Part shown: positions 18,377 to 26,764 of the stretch, in pieces
Numbering within the stretch: position 1 is the first letter of the stretch
Layout: each line of letters starts with the position of its first letter
Assembly (NCBI RefSeq): GCF_003149375.1
Contig: NZ_QFWH01000003.1
Span: 62,001-126,000 of the forward strand
Origin: Vampirovibrio chlorellavorus
Lineage (GTDB): Bacteria; Cyanobacteriota; Vampirovibrionia; Vampirovibrionales; Vampirovibrionaceae
Reading direction: 5' to 3'
DNA length: 64,000 nucleotides
The notes under the pieces: generated by a model
Database searches by the model: none
What the model saw: only the letters and a program-made list of their open reading frames with translations
What the model was told of the DNA's origin: nothing
Made by a program: the position numbers and the translations under genes

Positions 18377-18381
18377 GGGGG

Positions 18382-18693
18382 CTAGGGCTCCCAGTCCTGA
18401 ATGTAAGTGCGCACCCGGTTCAGCAGTTCCTGCTCGCTCAGTTGTTCCAGATCGGCTGGATTGAGTGGGGCGTCTGTTTTTTTGCCCTTCCCGCTGGCAG
18501 GCCCGCTGGGACTCTCGGTGGGGGTGCGCTTTAAAATCAAGTCCACCGCCCAGATTTTGTCTTTCATGCTGTCAGAATCCAGCGCCTCATCGATGACGCC
18601 CAACACCCGCTGGTAGCGATCAGAGAGGGCCTCCAGCAGGTTTTTGAGCTTGGGCAGTAATCCGGTTTGCGGAAGGATCTTTTTCGGTTTCAT
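18382..18693 (-). CDS. Small helical protein, possible small-terminase analogue
   Basis: 103 residues, highly charged, with predicted helices at residues 10-55 and 80-100 joined by a Pro/Ser/Gly-rich linker. No family recognised. Its size and its position upstream of a large terminase would fit a small terminase subunit, but no helix-turn-helix motif is evident, so this remains a guess from context. Confidence 0.5.
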   Translation of the reverse strand: MKPKKILPQTGLLPKLKNLLEALSDRYQRVLGVIDEALDSDSMKDKIWAVDLILKRTPTESPSGPASGKGKKTDAPLNPADLEQLSEQELLNRVRTYIQDWEP

Positions 18694-18699
18694 AAAATT

Positions 18700-19020
18700 T
18701 CATTCCTGTGTTTGGGCGCGGGCCAGTCGGCTCAGGTAGTCCAGCGGGGGCTCCTTGCTCTGGCTGATGCGCGCGGTGTACTCACTGACCAGAATCCTGG
18801 AGGTGCTGGGGCCTTGCGCACCTTGCACCCTGTGGGCCTGTTGCCAGTCGGCAAGGGTGGTCGGCGTCAGGCTGCCCTGAAGGCTGTTGCGTTGTACCAG
18901 GCATTTGAACTTGCACCGTTTGCAGCGTTTTTTATACAGCAAAGCCTTTTGGGTACTGTGGATGCGGATTTCCAGCGTCTTGAAAAACAGACTTTGGCAG
19001 TGGGCGCATTGGTACGGCAT
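18700..19020 (-). CDS. Zinc-ribbon-type small protein
   Basis: 106 residues. Two Cys pairs, C-A-H-C near residue 5 and C-K-R-C near residue 33, form a likely zinc ribbon at the N terminus. The rest is basic and helical, compatible with nucleic-acid binding. The ATG at 19020 is preferred to the longer frame starting at 19110 because GGGGGA lies about 6 bp upstream and the zinc ribbon then starts the protein. First gene of the five-gene phage-like block. Confidence 0.6.
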   Translation of the reverse strand: MPYQCAHCQSLFFKTLEIRIHSTQKALLYKKRCKRCKFKCLVQRNSLQGSLTPTTLADWQQAHRVQGAQGPSTSRILVSEYTARISQSKEPPLDYLSRLARAQTQE

Positions 19021-19160
19021 GGTCGTTCCCCCGGTTGGTTCTGGTGCCGCCTGCGCGGAGGCGGGTGGTTTTAGTATGCCCTTGCTTGTTTTGTTTTCCC
19101 AGCGAAGCAAATTTATGAATTTAGGATGTGCATCCTAAAAACCTTTTTTATTCATTTATT

Positions 19161-19446
19161 TTTCCCTTTGAAAGGGGGCCAGCCCCCTTTGCATCCCCCG
19201 CTGGGGTCGCCTGCGCCCCCAGCCCCCTCCAGAAAAGGCCGCAAGTAAAACGTAATGATGAGGTGTAACAGATTAAGACGTGTTAAGGCGTGATCTTCGA
19301 ATGGGGCAGACCCCATTCGAAACCGAGGCAAGAAAACGAGATGTTATTCAATGTTCAGAGAGAATGCTCCCTTGAATTCTGGAGGGGTTTGGGGGCGCAG
19401 GCGACCCCAACAGGGGTTCATAAGGGGACGGCGTCCCCCTGGGAAA
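19161..19446. repeat. Near-palindromic ~285 bp element, copy A
   Basis: Two ~70 bp arms (19161-19234 and 19377-19446) are imperfect inverted copies of each other and meet in the shared block GGGGTCGCCTGCGCCCCC. Each arm carries its own hairpin, with AAAGGGGGCC/GGCCCCCTTT-type pairing on the left and GGGGAC/GTCCCC on the right. The core holds a perfect 11 bp inverted repeat TTCGAATGGGG (19296-19306 and 19311-19321). An AGGAT-N4-ATCCT hairpin followed by six T lies just outside at 19125-19138 and is also repeated at copy B. No coding capacity, so it resembles a non-autonomous (MITE-like) element or a structured intergenic repeat. It ends 5 bp from the stop of the WbpD-like gene. Confidence 0.85.
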
Positions 19447-19450
19447 AATT

Positions 19451-20056
19451 TTATTCCGCCACCACAGGGCTGAGCGTCTTATCATTCTCTAAATGATAAA
19501 CACGCTTGCACTCAATACAGCGGGTTGTATGTTCTGCGTCAACGGCGGGTAAGGTTTCTCCGCAATAACAGGCCCAGCCGTGTTGACGGGCGGGATTCCC
19601 ATATACCAGCGCGTAATCCGGGACATCCCTTGTCACCACGGAACCCGCGCCAATCAGGGCATAGCGCCCCACCGTCACGCCACAGACAATGGTGGCATTG
19701 GCCCCAATAGAGGCCCCTCGTTTGACGTGCGTTGGCTTGTAGAACTCTTCGCTGTTGCGAGTAATGGCGCTACGCGGGTTAATAATGTTGGTAAACACCA
19801 TGCTGGGCCCGCAAAAAACATCGTCCTCCAGCGTTACACCGGCATAAACGGAAACATTGTTCTGGATTTTGACGTTATTGCCGAGTGCCACTTTCGGGCC
19901 AATTACCACGTTCTGGCCAATCTTGCACCGCTTGCCAATTGTGACATGGGAAAGAATATGCGAAAAATGCCAGATAGCCGTTCCTTCCCCAATCTGGCTG
20001 GGTTCATCCACGTAGCTGGACTCATGTACAAAATAAGGCAAGTCTGTTTTCAACAT
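19451..20056 (-). CDS. wbpD: WbpD-like UDP-aminouronate N-acetyltransferase
   Basis: 201 residues of left-handed beta-helix type, with many hexapeptide repeats (I-G-x-x-x-x/V-x-I-G-x-x-x-x) between about residues 15 and 160. This matches WbpD/WlbB enzymes, which acetylate the 3-amino group of UDP-GlcNAc(3NH2)A using acetyl-CoA. A C-terminal extension of about 35 residues carries two Cys pairs (C-Y-C, C-I-E-C) that could bind zinc, unusual for the family. It is third in the minus-strand order wbpA-wbpB-wbpD, 23 bp after wbpB. The aminotransferase WbpE that should supply its substrate is not adjacent. Confidence 0.82.
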   Translation of the reverse strand: MLKTDLPYFVHESSYVDEPSQIGEGTAIWHFSHILSHVTIGKRCKIGQNVVIGPKVALGNNVKIQNNVSVYAGVTLEDDVFCGPSMVFTNIINPRSAITRNSEEFYKPTHVKRGASIGANATIVCGVTVGRYALIGAGSVVTRDVPDYALVYGNPARQHGWACYCGETLPAVDAEHTTRCIECKRVYHLENDKTLSPVVAE

Positions 20057-20079
20057 ATACTGCTTCTTCTTAAATCATT

Positions 20080-21075
20080 TTAAACGGGTATTCGGGTGGG
20101 CATTGTTTGATCCAACAGGGCTTGAACGGCATTGAGATGCCGAACAACCTCCAAACCATTCTGGCCACTGTTAGGCAAAGTCACCGAACGATCCCGGATC
20201 CCGGCCAAAAACGCTCTGGCCTCTAAAGTCAGAAGCTCATCCGGCATTCCGTATGCAATAAATTTCAGGTTACCCCGTTGGATGTGATGGATTAAACCGC
20301 CTTGGCCTTCCATTGCGTAATCCAGAATCGCCAGTTTTTGACCAGCGGGTTTGGCATCGTCAAAAATGGCTATTTTTTGGGTGCCAATAACCACGGTCTC
20401 ATGTTTTTTCTCCGGGGCCAGCCAACTGACCTGAATACTGGCCTGCCGCCCACTGTCTGTCTGATACCAGGCGGACACCGTGTCCGGCAAATGGGGACGG
20501 CCCAGCACCGGCATCCCGATGGCGGTGCTTAGATGAAACGGTTCATTGAGCAACAGGCTCAAAATGGATAAGTCATGGGGGGCCAAGCTCCACCAGCTAT
20601 TTTCCTCATTACGAATTTTTCCTAAATTGGTGCGGGTACACTGAACAGAAAGAATATCGCCCAGTGCGCCTTCGTCCATCAAGGCCTTGAGTCGTAACAA
20701 GCCGGGGTGATACATCAGCAGATGGCCGACCGCCAGCGTGAGTCCCTTGTTCTCGGCCGCCTGTACCACGTGTTCGGCATCTTCTGTGCTAAGCGCCAAC
20801 GGTTTTTCAATCAGCACATGGCGGTTGGCTTGCAGGCACTCTAAAGCCACTTCCGCATGGGTAACTGCCGGACTGGCAATGATGACCGCTGGGGCAGGAC
20901 AGTGATTCAGGGCCTCTTCCAGATTGCTATATACCGGAATCTCCGGATAATTTTGTTTCAAAAAATCCTGATTGGGCAAAAAAGGTTCGCAAACGCCCGC
21001 CAAAGCGTCCATCTGGTTCAATGTTCTGGCCCAGTTGCGCCCCCAGTAACCGCAGCCTACCAATAGCGCCTTCAT
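20080..21075 (-). CDS. wbpB: WbpB-like UDP-GlcNAcA 3-dehydrogenase (Gfo/Idh/MocA)
   Basis: 331 residues. The N-terminal Rossmann motif GCGYWGRNWART is the form seen in WbpB/WlbA enzymes, and the catalytic EKPLAL segment (Lys of the E-K-P motif) lies near residue 93; a C-terminal Gfo/Idh/MocA alpha/beta domain follows. WbpB oxidises C3 of UDP-GlcNAc-uronate, using NAD+ recycled through 2-oxoglutarate. Its start codon overlaps the wbpA stop as ATGA, and wbpD follows, so the trio forms an operon for a 2,3-diamino-uronate. Confidence 0.85.
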   Translation of the reverse strand: MKALLVGCGYWGRNWARTLNQMDALAGVCEPFLPNQDFLKQNYPEIPVYSNLEEALNHCPAPAVIIASPAVTHAEVALECLQANRHVLIEKPLALSTEDAEHVVQAAENKGLTLAVGHLLMYHPGLLRLKALMDEGALGDILSVQCTRTNLGKIRNEENSWWSLAPHDLSILSLLLNEPFHLSTAIGMPVLGRPHLPDTVSAWYQTDSGRQASIQVSWLAPEKKHETVVIGTQKIAIFDDAKPAGQKLAILDYAMEGQGGLIHHIQRGNLKFIAYGMPDELLTLEARAFLAGIRDRSVTLPNSGQNGLEVVRHLNAVQALLDQTMPTRIPV

Positions 21076-22520
21076 AGCAGCACTATTTTCTCACGGGGAC
21101 TTAACACTGTTGCGCAAGCGTTGCGGGTGTCCACCACAATGGGGCTGTGCGTGACAATCCACTCCCAGTCATAAACGCTGTGACTGGTAATGATGACTAC
21201 GCAATCAACCGCCTGCAATAACGCTTCGGTCAACGGTTGCGATACGTGCGTTTTACCGTGTTTATCCTGAATTTCAGGGACATGGGGATCGTTGTACAGT
21301 ACTTTCGCCTCATCGCCTTGCAGAATATGGAGCAGATCTAACCCTGGAGAATGCCGCCAGTCGCTCAAATCCTGTTTGTAAGCCATCCCTAAAATCAGGA
21401 CTTTGGCCTTAAAAAGCGGCTTTCCCTGTTTACCCAGAGCCTTGATAATTTTTTCCCACACAAAATGGGGCATATGCGAATTAATCTCACCGGCCAGCTC
21501 AATAAAGCGGGTGTGAAAATTATATTCCCGAGCCTTCCAGGTCAGATAATAAGGATCAATGGGGATGCAGTGCCCACCCACTCCGGGCCCCGGATGAAAG
21601 GAAAGCATTCCGAAAGGTTTGGTGGCCGCCGCCTCAACCACTTCCCAGATATTGAGGCCCATCTTATCGCACAAGAGGGCCAATTCATTGACCAAGGCAA
21701 TATTCACCGCCCGAAACGTATTTTCAAATACCTTGACCATTTCAGCGCAGCCCGGCGAGCTGACCGAAATAATATCTAAAATGCTCTTTCTGTAAAAAGC
21801 CGCGGCTACCGACTGACACGCTGGCGTGTAGCCCCCCACGACCTTGTTGGTATTGTGGGTGGTGTAGCGAGCATTGCCCGGGTCTACCCGCTCTGGGGAA
21901 TGGGCCAGAAAAAAGTCCCGACCTACTATCAATCCACTGGTTTCCAGGATGGGCAGCATCACCTCTTCTGTGGTTCCCGGAAAAGTGGTGCTTTCCAGGG
22001 TGACAAATTGTCCCGGGCGAAGTCTTTGAGCGATTTCTCGGGTGGCATTTTCAATATAAGAAATATCCGGTTCGTGGTTTTTGGTCAGGGGGGTGGGCAC
22101 GCAAATGATGATGACATCGGCCTTTGCCAGCAAGTCAAAATCGCTGGAGGCGGATAACCGACCGGATGCCACCAGTGGTGCCAGATCCCTGAAATCGACA
22201 TCGCTGATATAACTTTCTCCGCGGCTTAGTTGAAGAACACGGTCTACATTGATATCCAGACCCATCACCCGAAAACCGATTTTGGACACGCAAACCGAGA
22301 GCGGTAACCCCACATAGCCCAGGCCAATTATGGCCACTTCCGCCTCCAGGGCATTAATTTTTTTAATTAGTTTTTCTTGAATTAAACAATTTTTAGAGTC
22401 GGAAGAGGGTTGGACGTCAATCGGTGTGTGACTATTTAAAGAATCTTGAATGCCGGAATTTAATTGAGATTCTATCCAGTCTGGGGTCATCTGGGCTTTA
22501 CCTGCTTGAGCTTTCCGCAT
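21072..22520 (-). CDS. wbpA: WbpA-like UDP-GlcNAc 6-dehydrogenase
   Basis: 482 residues of the UDP-glucose/GDP-mannose dehydrogenase family. The NAD-binding site IIGLGYVGLP, the T-x-x-x-G-T-T-E segment after ESTTFPG, the catalytic-Cys loop PGPGVGGHCIPIDPYY and the C-terminal UDP-binding domain are all present. The GGHCIPIDPYY form is typical of the WbpA/WecC branch that oxidises UDP-N-acetyl sugars. About 45 extra residues precede the Rossmann fold; an ATG at 22490 is an alternative start. A promoter ending about 30 bp upstream supports 22520. First gene of the wbpA-B-D operon. Confidence 0.88.
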   Translation of the reverse strand: MRKAQAGKAQMTPDWIESQLNSGIQDSLNSHTPIDVQPSSDSKNCLIQEKLIKKINALEAEVAIIGLGYVGLPLSVCVSKIGFRVMGLDINVDRVLQLSRGESYISDVDFRDLAPLVASGRLSASSDFDLLAKADVIIICVPTPLTKNHEPDISYIENATREIAQRLRPGQFVTLESTTFPGTTEEVMLPILETSGLIVGRDFFLAHSPERVDPGNARYTTHNTNKVVGGYTPACQSVAAAFYRKSILDIISVSSPGCAEMVKVFENTFRAVNIALVNELALLCDKMGLNIWEVVEAAATKPFGMLSFHPGPGVGGHCIPIDPYYLTWKAREYNFHTRFIELAGEINSHMPHFVWEKIIKALGKQGKPLFKAKVLILGMAYKQDLSDWRHSPGLDLLHILQGDEAKVLYNDPHVPEIQDKHGKTHVSQPLTEALLQAVDCVVIITSHSVYDWEWIVTHSPIVVDTRNACATVLSPREKIVLL

Positions 22521-22557
22521 CAGGGATCGAGAATTGTTCTAGTGCAAGTGAGCAGTC

Positions 22558-22587
22558 ATCATACCACACCCGGGGTGACCTAGTTAA
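22558..22587 (-). promoter_or_regulatory. Candidate promoter of the wbpA-B-D operon
   Basis: On the minus strand, TTAACT (22582-22587) and TATGAT (22558-22563) are 18 bp apart, about 40 bp before the wbpA start. The spacer contains a perfect small palindrome CACCC-C-GGGTG that could be an operator. Confidence 0.45.
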
Positions 22588-22699
22588 GCAAAGTTATGAG
22601 TTACAGGATGTAAATCCTATAGACCTTTTTTTCATTATTTCTTGCATTCAATTTTTCCTTCTTTTCAAAGCAGAGGGATTTTTCTTTTTGAAAGAGGTA

Positions 22700-22983
22700 T
22701 TTCCCTTTGAAAGGGGGCCAGCCCCCTTTGCATCCCCCGCTGGGAGCGCCTGCGCCCCCAGACCCCGCAGAATTGAGAGCGGCATTTTCTTTCATAGTTT
22801 AAAAAGTATTATGCTTTGTTGGTTCGCTTTCGAATGGGCATTGCCCATTCGAAGACCACAGCCTTCAAACAGCCAGGAAGCTAGATATCAAGCGTATTGT
22901 GCTGGCGAATTTTCTGGAGGGGTTTGGGGGCGCAGGCGACCCCAACAGGGGTTTTTAAGGGGACAGCGTCCCCTTTGGGAAAA
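22700..22983. repeat. Near-palindromic ~285 bp element, copy B
   Basis: Same architecture and orientation as copy A at 19161. The left arm is 22700-22772 and the right arm 22912-22983, with a core palindrome TTCGAATGGGCA-T-TGCCCATTCGAA at 22829-22853. The arms are nearly identical between copies, while the core differs except for the TTCGAATGGG palindrome. Conserved stem ends with a compensated change in the palindrome (GGGG/CCCC versus GGGCA/TGCCC) suggest that secondary structure is maintained. The outer AGGAT-N4-ATCCT hairpin recurs at 22615-22628. With copy A it brackets the wbpA-B-D operon. Confidence 0.85.
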
Positions 22984-23031
22984 GATAGGCAAAGAACCTC
23001 ACTTTTCACAAAAACGCTACTGCAAGACTAC

Positions 23032-23071
23032 CCCCAACAGGGGGCATAAGGGGACAGCGTCCCCTTGGAAA
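23032..23071. repeat. Partial third copy of the palindromic element (right arm)
   Basis: Contains CCCCAACAGGGGGCATAAGG and GGGGACAGCGTCCCC, matching the distal part of the right arm of copies A and B, but without left arm or core. It lies 20 bp from the stop codon of the next minus-strand gene, a position like that of copy A relative to wbpD. Confidence 0.75.
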
Positions 23072-23091
23072 TAACAAGAAAATTTCAAAGG

Positions 23092-24558
23092 TTATCCGTT
23101 ATTGGCAGAGGCTGGAATCTTACCCCGCCGTTTTAACCACCGCAACCAGGTGGGTCGGGTATCTGGCTGCTTTCGCTGTTCCTGCAACACCGTCCAGATG
23201 CGATCAAAATTACGGCCATCCATCATGCCCCATTCCGGGCCACAGGCCTTTACCTGCAAGGCGGCTTCATGGTAAGCGGCCTCACTGGCCAATATGGCGT
23301 TTAATCGGGTCATGGCCTCTTGCAAAACGGGCGTGGTAAAAACACAAATGGCCGTATCGTAAGTGGGCAGTTCAAACCGATACATATCGTAATTGACAAT
23401 GGGCTTGCCACACATCAACCCCCACCGGATGGTGCTGGAGAACACGGAAACAAACACATCACACTTGGGGATCAGCCGTATCAGCCATTCATCGGTGACC
23501 TCATCGGCCAACGTCCGAATCATCTCCAAATCAGAGTTTTTAACCGCCGGATGCACGGATACCGTAATGCGGGCCTTGGGATGGGCGGCCCGGCAACCGG
23601 CAAACAGGGTTGCAATGGCCTCACGGTAGGTGGAAAACTCCGACTTGCCGGGGTACTCCTGATGGTAACTGGGGGGCAGGGCAACCAGAATCGCTGGCTT
23701 TTCCGGGTCAATGAAAGAAGCCTTTTCATAAGCGGTTTGCAAGGCCGGGTTCCCGGTCAGTTCATCATAAACGGCATCGGCATAGCAGGAGCCGGTCATG
23801 ATGCGTTTGGCGGCGGGTACTTGCTCTCGCTTGTAAATACGCTCCATGGCTTCCGACTCCACCAGCAACACATCGGCCACCCCGCCATGCACAGCCCAGG
23901 GCACCGGTAAGTCCATGCCGGTGGCCAGTCGGGCCAACACAAATTCCGTCGGAAGCAGGGTGATATCGCCGTAAGGCGTTGATTTAATCCAGTGCTGGGC
24001 ATGCGCCCTCAGAAACGCGCCGTTCTCGTTGTCGGGCACCCGATTCAGGGCGTTTTCCCGGGCCTTGTTTTCAATAAATATATCGTAATCGCGCATTTCC
24101 CCAATGCCAAAGGGCATTTCAATGACCTGAATATCACACCGTTTGGCCGCCGCAATCAGTGGCCCACAGCCCCCCGGACCATCCTCGCAAACCACCACCA
24201 GATCCACCGCTTTTTCGGTTAGTAACCGATGACAGGCAACCGCTTGCCTTAGCAGCAAGTCCCGGTAACTGGCGTTGACGGTGACTTTTTTTAAATGGTA
24301 GGCGGACGTAAAATGGCCACGCCATTTTTTCCAAAACCTGTTTGCGGAATAAGACGCTTCGGTCTGAAGTTGATCACTGAGGTCCTTCAGGATTTCAAAT
24401 TTGGCGTTCAGAGTCAGCGCGGATTGTCGCAGCCTGCTGTTGACCGCTTCCGTGTCGTTAAAAGAAACGATCAGTACCTGTTCGCCGGTGGGCATTCGCC
24501 GGACAAATTCCTCCACAATTCGAACCTGTGAAACCGAATAAACAGCAAATAAAATCAT
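23092..24558 (-). CDS. Putative GT-B glycosyltransferase, sialyltransferase-like motifs
   Basis: 488 residues, no signal peptide. It has a CEDG motif at 124-127, a VHP at 335-337 and DVFVSVFSST around 367-376. The order [DE][DE]G, HP, S/T-rich motif is that described for bacterial sialyl- and polysialyltransferases of families GT38 and GT52, which use CMP-activated sugars. Overall similarity is not strong enough to name a family. It lies beside aminouronate and legionaminic-acid genes, so transfer of a nonulosonic acid or other surface sugar is plausible. Divergent from a Gfo/Idh/MocA gene 213 bp away. Confidence 0.6.
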   Translation of the reverse strand: MILFAVYSVSQVRIVEEFVRRMPTGEQVLIVSFNDTEAVNSRLRQSALTLNAKFEILKDLSDQLQTEASYSANRFWKKWRGHFTSAYHLKKVTVNASYRDLLLRQAVACHRLLTEKAVDLVVVCEDGPGGCGPLIAAAKRCDIQVIEMPFGIGEMRDYDIFIENKARENALNRVPDNENGAFLRAHAQHWIKSTPYGDITLLPTEFVLARLATGMDLPVPWAVHGGVADVLLVESEAMERIYKREQVPAAKRIMTGSCYADAVYDELTGNPALQTAYEKASFIDPEKPAILVALPPSYHQEYPGKSEFSTYREAIATLFAGCRAAHPKARITVSVHPAVKNSDLEMIRTLADEVTDEWLIRLIPKCDVFVSVFSSTIRWGLMCGKPIVNYDMYRFELPTYDTAICVFTTPVLQEAMTRLNAILASEAAYHEAALQVKACGPEWGMMDGRNFDRIWTVLQEQRKQPDTRPTWLRWLKRRGKIPASANNG

Positions 24559-24771
24559 GGGGAACGTACGGTCTCTCTTATTGCTTAATTGAACTGTAAG
24601 CCGTGTCCAACGGTCAGAATGCTTGAGGCTTTCCCGAAAGACAAACCATTTTGAGCCTCTTTAGCAAAGCGTATCAAAATAGTTTTAACCCGCTTTTGGC
24701 ATTAGAATTTGAGAGTTCCGCTGCCTTCCTGCATAATAGAGCAAATTGTGTCAGTGATAAAGGGTGACGGC

Positions 24772-25770
24772 ATGAAAGTATTACTGGTTGCTTTGGGGCG
24801 CATGGGCTGCCGTTATCGGGATGTCCTGCAAAAACATTTTGGTGACGGGTTGTCCCTTGTCACCGTGGATCCCCGGCTGGCCACCGATACGGCCACCAAC
24901 CATTACAACCGGCTTGAAGAGATTCCAGAGACCCTGCGCTTTGATCTGGCCATAGACGCTTGCCCCAATGAGAATCGCCTGTCCCGCTTTCAGGAATTTC
25001 TGAAACGAAACATTCCCTATCTGGTCATTGAAAAACCGCATGCGGCGTCCCTTCTGGAGTCCTCCCAGATGATTGCCCTGCTGGAAGCACATCCTAGTCC
25101 GCCCAAGATATTAATGCCCTTTTATGAGCGCTACGGTCAGCACTACGCCCCTGACACACTGGCTCAATTGAACGCTGGCCCCCTAAAGTCTGTGGTTATT
25201 TCCTCCGGGGCCATTGGGCTGGGATGCAACGGTATCCATTATATCGATTTGGCCAATGCCCTGTTTGCTCAGGAGCCAACAGAAATTTACGCCCGGCTGC
25301 TGACCGATTCCGTGCCCAGCCCCCGTGGACCGCAATTTATGGATCACGCGGGCACCATACTGGTTAATTACCCGGCGGGGGAGTTCATTCTGCACATGCG
25401 ACCGGATTCCTCGGTGGGCTCCAACATCACCTTGATCTACGAGCATGGCAAAATCCAGCTGCTGGAGCAAATTGAAATGGCCTGGCACTGGTATCGACAA
25501 CCGGACGCTACCTGGGACGATCCCTTTTACCGCACCCACCGGGAGCTGAGCATGACTCCGCCCTGCGCCTTTGAAAAGGATCTGGTGGATCGCATGATGC
25601 CACAAGCCATTCAGGATCTTTTAAACGATCGTGTCGTCCCGGATATTTACGATGGCCATCGGGCCTTGCGGGTGATAGCGCTGGCCATGGCCTCTCATCT
25701 GGACAAGCGTCCTTTGTCCTGGAATACCGAGGACAGCCCGGTGAATGCCTTGACCTTTCAGTTTACCTAG
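24772..25770 (+). CDS. Gfo/Idh/MocA-family oxidoreductase
   Basis: 332 residues. The N-terminal Rossmann segment VALGRMGCRYRDVLQ and the EKPHA motif (catalytic Lys of the family E-K-P signature) near residue 93 identify an NAD(P)-dependent sugar dehydrogenase; the substrate cannot be read. The ATG at 24772 puts the Rossmann strand at the extreme N terminus, as in the family, after a GGGTGACGGC stretch; an upstream in-frame ATG/GTG set is less likely. A related oxidoreductase starts 27 bp after its stop, so the two probably act in one sugar-modification pathway. Confidence 0.78.
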   Translation: MKVLLVALGRMGCRYRDVLQKHFGDGLSLVTVDPRLATDTATNHYNRLEEIPETLRFDLAIDACPNENRLSRFQEFLKRNIPYLVIEKPHAASLLESSQMIALLEAHPSPPKILMPFYERYGQHYAPDTLAQLNAGPLKSVVISSGAIGLGCNGIHYIDLANALFAQEPTEIYARLLTDSVPSPRGPQFMDHAGTILVNYPAGEFILHMRPDSSVGSNITLIYEHGKIQLLEQIEMAWHWYRQPDATWDDPFYRTHRELSMTPPCAFEKDLVDRMMPQAIQDLLNDRVVPDIYDGHRALRVIALAMASHLDKRPLSWNTEDSPVNALTFQFT

Positions 25771-25796
25771 TGATCAAGTTTGTCGGGAGTACCGAG

Positions 25797-26747
25797 ATGA
25801 CCGTAAAAGTTGCCTTTATTGGGGCGGGTAGTATCGCCCAAAGCCATCTGGATGCCGTTCGACTGGCGGGTGGGGATGTGGCGGGCGTTTGCACCCGTTC
25901 AGAGGGTGGGCAGCGCTTTGCTCAAGCCAATGGGATTCCTCACTATGCGTCCTCTCCGACCCAGCTGATAGAGGCCTGCCAACCGGACGCCGTGTTCCTG
26001 CTGACCCAGCCGGCAGCCTATTATGACATCCTGAAAGAACTGCAGCCCTTTAACCTGCCGGTACTGATTGAAAAACCCTTGGGCAACCGGGTGGCGGACG
26101 CCGAGCAACTTCGCCCGGTTTTGCCGGATAAAGTGTTTGTGGGCTTAAACCGGCGCTTTTACGGCAATATTTTGCCCCTTGCGGATATGATTGCCGATGA
26201 GCCGCCTTTTATGGCTCAGGTCATTATGCCGGAGCGGGAAAAAGATTATGGGCAGTACGCCGATGCCGATATTCGTAACCACTGGGATATGTTGCAGGGC
26301 ATTCATCTGGTGGATCTCATCACCCACCTGGCAGGCGGTTGTGAAAGTGTATTGTCTGGCCTGCAGTGGGGCGCTTTACCCCTGACCGAAACGCCGCAGT
26401 ACACCCTGGCCTTGTATCGCACTAACCGGCAGCATCATGTGTCTTTTCTGTCCAATTTTGATTCTCCCGGCGGGTGGCGAGTTCACCTGTTCCTGAGCAA
26501 AAAAGAAATCATGATTTCCCCCCTGGAGAAAACCGTGATCCGTTCCCTCAGTGGGTTTGAGGAACTCCCGGTGGATGTGCGGGATCAGCAGGCCAAGCCG
26601 GGTTTTCTGGCCCAGACCGAATGCTTTTTTGAAGGGGTGCAAGGCACTCTGCCCGCCAACTGGGTGTCTTTTGACACGGCTTTGGAATCCATGAAAACGC
26701 TGGAGCAACTCTTTCAAATCAAGGCTCCGGCTTTAACCCATTTTTAA
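25797..26747 (+). CDS. Gfo/Idh/MocA-family oxidoreductase (second of a pair)
   Basis: 316 residues. Rossmann motif AFIGAGSIAQSHLDAV at the N terminus, EKPLGN near residue 90, and a C-terminal Gfo/Idh/MocA domain with a conserved D-x-x-x-H region (HLVDLITHLAGG). The ATG at 25797 has GGGAG 7 bp upstream; a GTG overlapping the previous stop is also open but lacks a ribosome site. It is diverged from the preceding paralogue, so the pair is not a recent duplication. It converges on the large minus-strand gene at 26765 with only 17 bp between stops. Confidence 0.78.
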   Translation: MTVKVAFIGAGSIAQSHLDAVRLAGGDVAGVCTRSEGGQRFAQANGIPHYASSPTQLIEACQPDAVFLLTQPAAYYDILKELQPFNLPVLIEKPLGNRVADAEQLRPVLPDKVFVGLNRRFYGNILPLADMIADEPPFMAQVIMPEREKDYGQYADADIRNHWDMLQGIHLVDLITHLAGGCESVLSGLQWGALPLTETPQYTLALYRTNRQHHVSFLSNFDSPGGWRVHLFLSKKEIMISPLEKTVIRSLSGFEELPVDVRDQQAKPGFLAQTECFFEGVQGTLPANWVSFDTALESMKTLEQLFQIKAPALTHF

Positions 26748-26764
26748 TCCCTTCATTTTTCCCC

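Noticed and set aside
14989-19020. tRNA-Asp as the attachment site of the phage-like block
   Set aside because: The block lies on the 5' side of the tRNA, whereas most integrases use the 3' end. No integrase and no duplicate of the tRNA 3' end were seen.
19125-19150. AGGAT-N4-ATCCT followed by T run as an ordinary terminator
   Set aside because: The stem is only 5 bp and AT-rich, and the motif is repeated outside both palindromic elements, so it is better seen as part of the repeat unit.
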